This document shows, piece after piece, positions 1 to 6,008 of a DNA stretch of 7,733 nt. Source of the stretch: an uncultured bacterium (GTDB lineage: Bacteria; Cyanobacteriota; Vampirovibrionia; Gastranaerophilales; Gastranaerophilaceae); the NCBI GenBank assembly GCA_948888345.1, contig CAQTPN010000063.1:1-7733 (forward strand), given 5' to 3'. Positions within the stretch are counted from its first letter, which is position 1. Every line of letters starts with the position of its first letter. The translations under genes were made by a program, and so were the position numbers. The notes under the pieces are model-generated. The model had not been told where the DNA came from, did no database searches, and was given only the letters and a program-made list of their open reading frames with translations.

Positions 1-128
1 AATTTGGTAAATTTTCTTGCAAAAAATGCTAAATTATGGAAGAATAGACATGAAATTTGCTAAATTTTGAAAAAATTAAAGAATAATATAGCAAATAATG
101 AAATTAAAAGAACATAAAAAGAACCATG
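1..128. other. AT-rich non-coding stretch upstream of the prepilin-like gene
   Basis: This stretch is extremely AT-rich and has no coding-like frame. The octamer GCTAAATT occurs twice in direct orientation, at 28-35 and 59-66, 31 bp apart. Promoter-like words are present, such as TTGAAA at 67-72 and TAATAT at 84-89, but their spacing of 11 bp is too short for a normal sigma70 promoter. I do not call a promoter, although one is expected here because the + strand gene starts immediately downstream. Confidence 0.4.
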
Positions 129-134
129 AAAGGA
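129..134 (+). promoter_or_regulatory. Shine-Dalgarno AAAGGA that selects ATG 141
   Basis: AAAGGA lies 6 nt upstream of the ATG at 141, which is ideal ribosome-binding spacing. The in-frame ATG at 126 has only a weak AAAGAA-like sequence in front of it. The start of the prepilin-like gene is therefore placed at 141 rather than 126. AAAGGA itself would encode residues 2-4 of the longer reading. Confidence 0.6.
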
Positions 135-140
135 TTAAAA

Positions 141-3005
141 ATGAAATCTAATAATGAAGCAAGGCAATCCAAAAATGATAGTAATGGGTTTACTGGATTG
201 CCACAGTCGTTTCACTCCTTCGCAATGACAATATTTAATTGCAAATCCCACTCCTGTCATTGCGAGCGACTAACGGGAGCGCGGCAATACACACCCCCTC
301 CAATTATTGATAACCTCTCTGCCATTGCATCTCCCTTTGTCATTGCGAGCGAAGCGAAGCAATCCAGAGAAAACTTGGCAGAAAATCATGATACTGGATT
401 GCCGCGGTCGTTGACACTCCCTCGCAATTACGGAATTATTAATCTTAAAAATCCAAGAAAACAAGCGGCTTTTTCATTAGTGGAGATGCTTATGGCCCTG
501 CTGGTGGCCTCCCTGCTTCTTGTAGCACTTGCTCCCGTCATGACCCGCAAAATGAACGAACACATCACGGTAGGCAGCATCGGAAACTACGAAAGGCAGG
601 ACTACGGCCGTCTTTTCACGGAAAACAAAGAGTGGGCAGTGCCTACAAACGTTAACAGAATAAAAGTAACAGCCGTCGGCGGAGGTGGTGCAGGCGGAAG
701 CACCACTTTTGGATACAAAAAATTCACATATTCAGGCTCTTCACAAAATTTTACAGTGCCGGAAGGTGTTACAAAAATCAGAGTATACGCAATCGGCGGC
801 GGTGGCGGTGGAGCCGCAGGCGGTGATGGCGCAGGTATTGCATACGGCACGCTTAAAGGCACTGGCGAACAAGAATATAAAACAGCTGGCGCAAACCAGA
901 CATGGACTGTAAATGCCAATTCAAAAATCCCTGCCGTAGATTCTAAATGTGCGGCTTCAAACGTAACTGTGTGGAAATTAACTTCAAATGAAGCAACAAC
1001 AATGACCCCGAATAACGCCTATATCAACGTTAAAGCCTGCGGCGGCGGAGGGGGCGGTGCATATTACGGCGGAGGTTCAGGCGGATATTTTAACAAAACT
1101 TTACAAATAAGCTCGTCTATTTCTTCAATTTACTTAACAATTGGTGGTGGAGGCGGATACGGAGGAGCAGATGATGGAGCCATAGCAGGTAATGCTTCCG
1201 GCTATGGCGGAGGAGGCGGAGGCTGTGAAGTAGGTTCAGGAAATGATACTTCCATTGATTGTCGTGGCCTTGGAAGCGGCAATGGCGGCAGAGGAGGAAA
1301 GGTTTATGGCAATTGCGCTACAACAGAACTTTCTGCTTACTTAATCCATGCAACAAATGGCAGCTCAACATCGGGCGGAGGCGGGGGTGGAGGAGGCAAA
1401 ATCAGTGCAAACTCACTTTGCTATGCTAATGCGGGCTCGGGTTCCCTTGAAGGAGGCGGCGGAGGCGGAGGTGCAGCTCATACAGGCGGGGGTGGCGGAG
1501 GCGGAGGTGCCACATTCTTTGGAAGATATGGCAACTCTGCAGATAGTGCATTTTTTAATGTAGCCGCAGGAGGAGGCGGGGGGCCTTCTTATCCTATAGA
1601 TAACCCGAGTATTTATAATGGTGTTGGCGGAGGCGGAGGAGGCGGAGGCAAAGGCGGGGGTGCCGGTGCCGGTGTAGGTACTTCTAATTTTGGTTATGGC
1701 GGTGCCGGCGGCAATAATGCTACTGCAAGCGGAGGCGGAGCCTCACCTATAAGCGGCATAAGCAATTGCGCAGGAGGAAAAGGCAGAGCAAACGGGCAGA
1801 ACGGATATATGAAAATCAGCTGGAGCAACAGCGATAAACAGCTTTTAAAATGCAGCTACATCGCAAAAACCAATGCAGGCGGAGGCGGTGGCGCAGGACA
1901 GGTATGGGTCGGCGAAATTAATGTAAAACCGGGGGAAGTAATCACCGTTAATACAGGAAAGGGCGGTAACGGCGGCACATCCCGCAGTGCAAACGGGCAA
2001 GACGGCGGTAAAACAATAATTTCAGGAAGCACAAGCGGTTCAATCCTCACATTATTCGGCGGTGCAGGCGGAAGCTATTCCTCATCAGGCTCTCAAGGCG
2101 GCTCCGGCGCGGGCTGGTATACCCAAAAACCCTGGAAGAACTGGACAGGCTTGAATGTTTTCAATGTATCCAACCAAACAAATTTATCTACTCTGGGCAA
2201 CGGTAAAAACGGCGGAAAAGCCGCTGATAACAATTATTTAGGCGGTGCGGGCGGCCAAACATACAGTATAGAAAACACGGTACTTGAAGGCGGTGCGGGC
2301 GGAAGCAGCAATTCAAACGGAAGTACACCAAACACCGCATCCTACGGCACAGGCGGCGGAGGCGGAGGCGGAAACGCAACAACCACAAATAATACGGCAG
2401 GTTTAGGCGGAAACGGCCAAAACGGATACGTTTATTTTGAATGGGGTGAAAGCTCAGGCGGAGGCGGGCAATCAGGACAGGTTGTTATTAAAGAAAATAT
2501 CTGGGTTTCAGGCGGTGTAAGCAAAGTCAAATTTACAATAGGAAAAGGCGGAACATCAACTCAGGAAACATCTTTAAACTGGAACGGCCTTCTCGGCAAA
2601 AAAGGCGGCAGGGGCGAAGATACAGTTATTTATGTAGATAACGAAGAAGTATTAAGAGCAAAAGGCGGATATGGCGGCAACCCCGGAATATTAACAAACG
2701 GAACAGGCGGCGGCAAAGGTGAAGGCGAAACAGAAACACTTGAAAATACCGTGGCAGGCGATGATGGCACAACCGAAAGCGGCGGAGCAGGTGCGGCACT
2801 TACAAAAGAAGTATTTCCGCTTCTTGAAGCAGTATCCAGTATAACATCCACAGGCGGCCTTGGCGGAAGCATCTCAACCTCGGGCGAAGGAAAGGCCGGA
2901 AGCGGCTATGGTGCAGGAGGCGGAGGCGGAATTTTACTCAATAATAAAGCCTATATCGGGGGTAAAGGCTCTAACGGTATGGTTTATATTGAGTGGAGCA
3001 ACTAA
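141..3005 (+). CDS. Giant glycine-rich prepilin-like surface protein
   Basis: A 954-residue protein with a type IV pilin/pseudopilin N-terminus. After a basic stretch (KNPRKQAA) comes A|FSLVEMLMALLVASLLL. Cleavage and N-methylation are expected before F111. Glu at mature position 5 is conserved, and a hydrophobic helix spans about 111-132, so prepilin peptidase should process it and it could join a type IV pilus-like or pseudopilus structure. The rest is dominated by Gly-rich runs with motifs such as FTVPEGVTKIRVYAIGGGG (about 204-222) and three GxxGYxxxxW-like ends near residues 555-563, 762-768 and the C-terminus. These resemble Gly-rich domains known from phage tail and surface proteins. 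Eight cysteines cluster in the middle region. The leader of about 110 residues is abnormally long because it is made of repeat DNA (156-431). Codons for the Gly modules make the gene much richer in G+C than its neighbours. The substrate or ligand is unknown; a surface or adhesive role is inference. Confidence 0.75.
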   Translation: MKSNNEARQSKNDSNGFTGLPQSFHSFAMTIFNCKSHSCHCERLTGARQYTPPPIIDNLSAIASPFVIASEAKQSRENLAENHDTGLPRSLTLPRNYGIINLKNPRKQAAFSLVEMLMALLVASLLLVALAPVMTRKMNEHITVGSIGNYERQDYGRLFTENKEWAVPTNVNRIKVTAVGGGGAGGSTTFGYKKFTYSGSSQNFTVPEGVTKIRVYAIGGGGGGAAGGDGAGIAYGTLKGTGEQEYKTAGANQTWTVNANSKIPAVDSKCAASNVTVWKLTSNEATTMTPNNAYINVKACGGGGGGAYYGGGSGGYFNKTLQISSSISSIYLTIGGGGGYGGADDGAIAGNASGYGGGGGGCEVGSGNDTSIDCRGLGSGNGGRGGKVYGNCATTELSAYLIHATNGSSTSGGGGGGGGKISANSLCYANAGSGSLEGGGGGGGAAHTGGGGGGGGATFFGRYGNSADSAFFNVAAGGGGGPSYPIDNPSIYNGVGGGGGGGGKGGGAGAGVGTSNFGYGGAGGNNATASGGGASPISGISNCAGGKGRANGQNGYMKISWSNSDKQLLKCSYIAKTNAGGGGGAGQVWVGEINVKPGEVITVNTGKGGNGGTSRSANGQDGGKTIISGSTSGSILTLFGGAGGSYSSSGSQGGSGAGWYTQKPWKNWTGLNVFNVSNQTNLSTLGNGKNGGKAADNNYLGGAGGQTYSIENTVLEGGAGGSSNSNGSTPNTASYGTGGGGGGGNATTTNNTAGLGGNGQNGYVYFEWGESSGGGGQSGQVVIKENIWVSGGVSKVKFTIGKGGTSTQETSLNWNGLLGKKGGRGEDTVIYVDNEEVLRAKGGYGGNPGILTNGTGGGKGEGETETLENTVAGDDGTTESGGAGAALTKEVFPLLEAVSSITSTGGLGGSISTSGEGKAGSGYGAGGGGGILLNNKAYIGGKGSNGMVYIEWSN
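156..431. repeat. Cluster of palindromic CATTGCGAG...GCAATCCAG repeats inside the prepilin leader
   Basis: Copies of one roughly 29-38 bp repeat occur in both orientations. On + they are a partial copy at 156-171, one at 256-289 and one at 339-367. On - they are at 193-229 and 394-431. All full copies start with a GTCATTGCGAG-like end (GTAATTGCGAG in one); most finish in GGCAATCCAG or GCAATCCAG, and the 256-289 copy in GCGGCAATAC. The middle diverges (GCGAAGC versus more variable sequence). Pairs in opposite orientation can form hairpins, for example GGCAATCCA 163-171 with TGGATTGCC 193-201, and GCAATCCAG 359-367 with CTGGATTGC 394-402. Translation through the + copies gives the well-known spurious-looking peptide VIASEAKQS. 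Such repeats are scattered through many bacterial genomes. Here the whole cluster stays open in the frame of the prepilin gene, with no stop codon. Confidence 0.8.
630..3002 (+). other. Nested glycine-rich modules of the prepilin-like protein
   Basis: Three 'first halves' follow one another: EWAVPTNVNRIKVTAVGGGG (from 630), FTVPEGVTKIRVYAIGGGG (from 750) and TWTVN...AYINVKACGGGG (from about 903). Only the third continues directly to a closing motif, GYMKISW near 1803. Two 'second halves' follow without a first half of their own. One is GGAGQVWV-EINVKPGEVITV-GKGGNGG, closing with GYVYFEW near 2424. The other is GGQSGQVVIKENIWVSGG-KFTIGKGG, closing with GMVYIEW at the stop. The order 1-2-3 then 3-2-1 suggests domains inserted within domains. 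The DNA contains long GGCGGAGGC runs, which are prone to replication slippage and to assembly error. Confidence 0.55.
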
Positions 3006-3028
3006 TTTTAGATGAACAACTTTTCAAA

Positions 3029-3062
3029 GGGCGCGTTTTGTAACCTTCGCGCCCGTTTTTTT
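3029..3062 (+). terminator. Rho-independent terminator of the prepilin-like gene
   Basis: A perfect 7-bp GC stem, GGGCGCG (3029-3035) with CGCGCCC (3048-3054), encloses a 12-nt loop and is followed by G and seven T (3056-3062). It starts 23 bp after the stop of the + strand gene. Read on the - strand, the stem is followed only by TTTGAAAAG, so it would be a weaker terminator for the convergent export operon, whose last gene stops at 3070. Confidence 0.9.
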
Positions 3063-3069
3063 ATGAATT

Positions 3070-3849
3070 TTAAAAAATGTTTGAAAATGAGGTGATGTAA
3101 TCTGTAATAACATTTATTAAAACCGGCAGAATCCATGTCAAAATTAACGCCCCCATAACGGGTTTAAACAAAAAGCTCATCTGAAATACATTTACCTGCG
3201 GTGCTGTTTTTGAAATTGTACCGAGAATTATATCCTGCCCGAGCGTTGCAAGCAATACAGGGGCTGCAATCTGCATACCTACTACAAAAATATTCGAGGT
3301 TAATAAAACCAGATAATCCATATTTATAACCTTTTCAAGCGGTATATTAATTCCATACACGGAAAATATGTCAAAACTTCTTAAAAGAGCCTCTATAAGC
3401 CAATATAACCCCCCTACAGACATAAAAATAATAACTGAGAGAAGGGTAAAAAGATTTCCCACAATTGAGGTTTGAGCCTTTGATGTCGGGTCCATAACCA
3501 TTGCAGATGACATACCCATTTGCGTATTAATCATATCCCCGCCCGCAGTAATTGTTGCTATAACACAATTTGTAATGTATCCAATCAGTGCACCGAACAG
3601 ATAATTTAAAATTATGCAAAGAATTATGGATGTATGCGCAGGAGGAGGCGGAACTTTAATTATAGAGGTCATTATAACGGTCATAATGAGGGCAAAGGAA
3701 AGCCTTGCAATTGTAGGCACTTCTTTTCTGTTAAATCCGGGAGCAAACTGCATTAAGCCTATAAGCCTTGCAAATACCATTATTCCTGCGCCAAGCGCAA
3801 GATTTATTTCAGGAAACAATTTTGTAAACTGGCTTAATACTAAATCCAT
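3070..3849 (-). CDS. fliR: Export gate protein FliR (SctT family)
   Basis: An integral membrane component of the flagellar/type III export gate, which with FliP and FliQ forms the helical pore in the inner membrane. The 259-residue length is normal for FliR. Several hydrophobic segments are visible (about 15-37, 48-65, 73-100, 128-152, 177-207, 228-250). Family-like landmarks are GGDMINTQMG (103-112) followed by a DP pair (120-121), and TAPQVNVF (215-222) before the last membrane region. The ATG at 3849 is chosen because AGGAG lies 5 nt upstream. A TTG one codon earlier (3852) would leave only 2 nt. The TAG stop of the preceding gene overlaps this Shine-Dalgarno, which indicates translational coupling. 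This is the last gene of the operon. No flhB follows and there is no FlhB fusion, unlike many flagellar clusters. Confidence 0.88.
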   Translation of the reverse strand: MDLVLSQFTKLFPEINLALGAGIMVFARLIGLMQFAPGFNRKEVPTIARLSFALIMTVIMTSIIKVPPPPAHTSIILCIILNYLFGALIGYITNCVIATITAGGDMINTQMGMSSAMVMDPTSKAQTSIVGNLFTLLSVIIFMSVGGLYWLIEALLRSFDIFSVYGINIPLEKVINMDYLVLLTSNIFVVGMQIAAPVLLATLGQDIILGTISKTAPQVNVFQMSFLFKPVMGALILTWILPVLINVITDYITSFSNIF

Positions 3850-3857
3850 CAAAGCTC

Positions 3858-4316
3858 CTAAATTACATCTTCAAACATTGTACAGTCGCCAAATTTTATA
3901 AGGGGCGGCACTTCATTTTTTGAATTTATTGAAAGCAGCACAGTAACAGGATTTACAGCATCCGTATAAATCTGCATATAAGTATAAGTTTCATATTTTG
4001 TTTTTATAATTACATCCTGAAGCCCCGAAAGTTCATAAAGCATTTTTTCTTCATCCGGTTCATCATTTTCAAATGCTTTAAGATTTTCAGTATCCCCGAT
4101 TGCAACCGCAGTAATTTCCCCTGCGCATCTTAATTTATACCGCCTTGTGGTATTTAATTTCAGATGAAAATCTTCTTTTGATAAAAATGCCGAATGATAA
4201 TCCTCTCTTAAATATTGGAGAGCAGGAGCAACAACATCAGCATAAGATGGTGCCGCAAAATAAACCGGTAAAGAGAAAACAGAAATTACAAAGATTATAA
4301 AAGTTTTTTTAAGCAT
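3858..4316 (-). CDS. Sec-exported small protein of unknown function between fliQ and fliR
   Basis: A 152-residue protein that I do not recognise as a standard flagellar gene. It has a clear signal peptide: KK at 3-4, a hydrophobic core at 5-22 and a likely cleavage after SYA (residue 26), so the mature protein should be periplasmic. The mature part alternates short beta-like strands around CAGEITAVAIGDTENLKAF and a later VIIKTKYETYTYMQIYTD. That order (I-x-x-VAIGD...VIIK...T) is reminiscent of the small N-terminal domain of pilus and type II/III secretins. The resemblance is weak and made by eye. Two cysteines (one before AGEITAV, one near the C-terminus in GDCTMF) could form a disulfide. The start is supported by GGAAGG 5 nt upstream, which is built from the last two codons of fliQ. 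Spacing is 2 nt from fliQ and 8 nt to the fliR ATG, so it is co-translated with export-gate genes and probably serves that machine. Confidence 0.8.
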   Translation of the reverse strand: MLKKTFIIFVISVFSLPVYFAAPSYADVVAPALQYLREDYHSAFLSKEDFHLKLNTTRRYKLRCAGEITAVAIGDTENLKAFENDEPDEEKMLYELSGLQDVIIKTKYETYTYMQIYTDAVNPVTVLLSINSKNEVPPLIKFGDCTMFEDVI

Positions 4317-4318
4317 TT

Positions 4319-4810
4319 TTACCTTCCAAGCATCTTATTCGTTTCAATGAAATTGGGCCTCGGGTCAGCACCTTTGCTTCTGGGGGTGTATTTATCCTTG
4401 AATTGCTGTTCAGACCATGGAATTTTACCGGGGTTTTTCATAATCGTATTAATTTCATCCGTTTTCTTATTGATTGTATCGTTCATTTCGGATGCAAAAG
4501 GTTTTGAATGAAAATAATAATCTTCAGGCAAAACATAATTGGCAGAACGTGTTACGACATTAAAAGCAAGGTTTGTTCCTTCCACAAAATATTCTGTTAA
4601 AATTTTTATATAAAGCATTCCAAGAATTATAATCGTTAAAAATACTGATACAATTTTCGGGGCAGCAGCAATTGTCTGCTCTTGAACCTGAGTTACCGCC
4701 TGCAATATACCCACAACAAGCCCGACACTTGCCGCAACAAGAACGCACGGAAGCGACACGGAAAGCATTGTTACAAAACCTTTTGCCAGATATTCAGTTA
4801 ATAATTCCAT
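4319..4810 (-). CDS. fliQ: Export gate protein FliQ (SctS family) with C-terminal extension
   Basis: A small inner-membrane subunit of the flagellar/type III export gate. Residues 1-84 match the family: a first membrane helix at about 12-35, the loop QAVTQVQEQT (37-46), which is the family signature, then PKIV and a second helix at about 51-72. FliQ and SctS proteins are normally about 85-90 residues. This one is 163, with about 80 extra hydrophilic residues rich in K, N, D and P after position 84, ending ETNKMLGR. The extension shows no motif known to me. The ATG overlaps the TGA of fliP by one base (TGATG), so translation is coupled. The family assignment is firm. Whether the system is flagellar or non-flagellar is not settled by this protein. 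Confidence 0.88.
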   Translation of the reverse strand: MELLTEYLAKGFVTMLSVSLPCVLVAASVGLVVGILQAVTQVQEQTIAAAPKIVSVFLTIIILGMLYIKILTEYFVEGTNLAFNVVTRSANYVLPEDYYFHSKPFASEMNDTINKKTDEINTIMKNPGKIPWSEQQFKDKYTPRSKGADPRPNFIETNKMLGR

Positions 4811-5451
4811 CAGTTAAAACTCTCCACAAGACCCTTTACAATCAAGCTCCAGCCATCCACCGCAATAAATATCAGCAGTTTAAACGGCAAAGATACAATC
4901 GTGGGTGATAACATAAACATACCAAGTGCAAGCAGAATATTTGCCACAACAAGGTCCAGCACAATAAACGGTATAAATATTATAAAACCTATCTCAAAGG
5001 ATGTTTTTAATTCGCTTATGATATATGCGGGGGCCACCTCCCAGAGTGTTAGCTCTTCAGGGGTTTCAGGCATTACTTTACGTGTTTTACCGATAAAAAA
5101 CGCTAAATCTTCCTGCCTTGTCTGTTTTAGCATAAATTCTTTCAAAGGTTCGGAGCCTTTTTGAAGCGTTAAAACGATATCCCCGTTTTGTTCATAAGGC
5201 ACCCGCCCTGCTTCATACATACTCTGAAAAACAGGCGACATCGTATAAAGTGTCATAATCAATGCAAGCCCGATTAAAGCAATTGCAGGAGGAACAGATT
5301 GCGTACCCATAGCAGTTTTCAGCATTGAAAAAACTATTGTAAACCTTAAAAAAGATGTCATACAGCAAAATGCAAACGGCAAAAGCGAAAACAGCGTCAT
5401 TACCATTAAAAGCTGTATTACAGGGTTTAAATCTTTTATTACAACATCCAT
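4810..5451 (-). CDS. fliP: Export gate protein FliP (SctR family)
   Basis: A core subunit of the export gate pore. The 213 residues carry the family landmarks: TSFLRFTIVFSMLKTAMGTQ (32-51) followed by SVPP, an MSPVF (71-75), the periplasmic PLKEFMLKQTRQEDLAFF, then ISELKTSFEIGF, and SLPFKLLIFIAVDGWSL near the C-terminus. Four hydrophobic segments are visible. It starts directly with the mature domain. The cleavable signal peptide common in flagellar FliP is absent, as in SctR. The stretch ANILLALGMFMLSP, with SP where flagellar proteins usually have PP, is also SctR-like, while PLKEFMLKQTRQEDLAFF is FliP-like. An AAGGA lies 13 nt upstream of the ATG, inside the end of fliO, and only 2 nt separate the two genes. 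Confidence 0.92.
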   Translation of the reverse strand: MDVVIKDLNPVIQLLMVMTLFSLLPFAFCCMTSFLRFTIVFSMLKTAMGTQSVPPAIALIGLALIMTLYTMSPVFQSMYEAGRVPYEQNGDIVLTLQKGSEPLKEFMLKQTRQEDLAFFIGKTRKVMPETPEELTLWEVAPAYIISELKTSFEIGFIIFIPFIVLDLVVANILLALGMFMLSPTIVSLPFKLLIFIAVDGWSLIVKGLVESFN

Positions 5452-5453
5452 AA

Positions 5454-5981
5454 TTAAATATTTGTCCTTTTTGAATTGCTTTCTAATTCTTTTAATATGT
5501 TCTTCATAATATGATTTTTAGATTTTATATCAACCGCATTTGAATAATCATCTTCGGTATTTTCAAGGTCTAAACGTGCATTATCAAGCATTTGTAATTC
5601 TTTTATATATTTCTCAACCTGTTTTTTGGAAGCCTCATCATTTGTTTTGATATCATTCGGGCTGTAAAGAGGGGCTTCACTTATTCTTTTAGGGTCCAGA
5701 GTAAGCCCTTCAACTTCTTTTATCTTCATTTCTTTATTTGCAAGCTTTGCAAGAAATGTTGTATTTTCAGGGTCAGATGCTATTAAAAACCTTTCCCCCT
5801 GAACGTTTACAATATATAAATTTTTTCTTTGAGAGAGCCTTAACATGTTTTCAATTTTAATACCCTCGCCCAATTTTGAATTATTTGAATCCATAGTTTT
5901 TTTATATACAACAAAAGCAATAAAAAATATTCCTATCATTGCAAGGGTATAAAGGCTGAAAGCTATTATATACTGTAACAT
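5454..5981 (-). CDS. fliO: FliO-like export apparatus assembly protein
   Basis: FliO is a small bitopic membrane protein that helps FliP oligomerise during assembly of the flagellar export gate. Here a single membrane helix (about 4-26) is followed by a basic pair and then LGEGIKIENMLRLSQRKNLY (37-56), IVNVQGERFLIASD (57-70) and a leucine/alanine-rich end. This is the typical FliO cytoplasmic beta domain (G-x-x-I...L...K-x-L-x-x-V-x-x-x-G-x-x-x-L-I). The tail, about 110-175, is charged and probably coiled coil; FliO tails are variable. The start is secured by AAAGGAG 8 nt upstream (5990-5996). The position between a FliN-like gene and fliP is the classical one. FliO is not normally found in non-flagellar type III systems, so it argues for a flagellar origin of the operon. 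Confidence 0.78.
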   Translation of the reverse strand: MLQYIIAFSLYTLAMIGIFFIAFVVYKKTMDSNNSKLGEGIKIENMLRLSQRKNLYIVNVQGERFLIASDPENTTFLAKLANKEMKIKEVEGLTLDPKRISEAPLYSPNDIKTNDEASKKQVEKYIKELQMLDNARLDLENTEDDYSNAVDIKSKNHIMKNILKELESNSKRTNI

Positions 5982-5989
5982 CTTAAAAA

Positions 5990-5996
5990 CTCCTTT
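5990..5996 (-). promoter_or_regulatory. Strong Shine-Dalgarno of fliO
   Basis: AAAGGAG on the - strand, 8 nt before the ATG at 5981. It is the best ribosome-binding site in the operon and lies in the 27-nt gap between the fliM/N-like gene and fliO, which is the longest gap in the operon. Confidence 0.75.
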
Positions 5997-6008
5997 ATCT
6001 TTTTAACC

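Noticed and set aside
17..46. Promoter with TTGCAA and AAGAAT for the prepilin-like gene
   Set aside because: Each hexamer matches consensus at only about four positions, and such words are frequent in DNA this AT-rich.
156..431. CRISPR array
   Set aside because: The repeats are in both orientations, irregularly spaced and divergent in the middle, and no cas gene is present. This is a dispersed palindromic repeat cluster.
270..464. 64-codon - strand frame across the repeat cluster
   Set aside because: It consists of translated palindromic repeat DNA (RFARNDKGR-type peptide), a common false gene call.
602..2872. Several proline-rich - strand frames opposite the Gly-rich gene
   Set aside because: GGN codons read backwards give proline runs. 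These frames are mirror images of the Gly-rich repeats, with no independent start signals.
630..3002. Collagen-like protein
   Set aside because: There is no sustained Gly-X-Y triplet periodicity. Glycines occur in blocks joined to beta-strand motifs, as in Gly-rich tail and surface domains.
3850..3852. TTG start for fliR one codon upstream of the ATG
   Set aside because: The Shine-Dalgarno AGGAG would be only 2 nt away. The following ATG has a normal 5-nt spacing.
3614..3901. 95-codon + strand frame inside fliR and the upstream gene
   Set aside because: It is antisense to well-supported fliR and has no domain or start signal.
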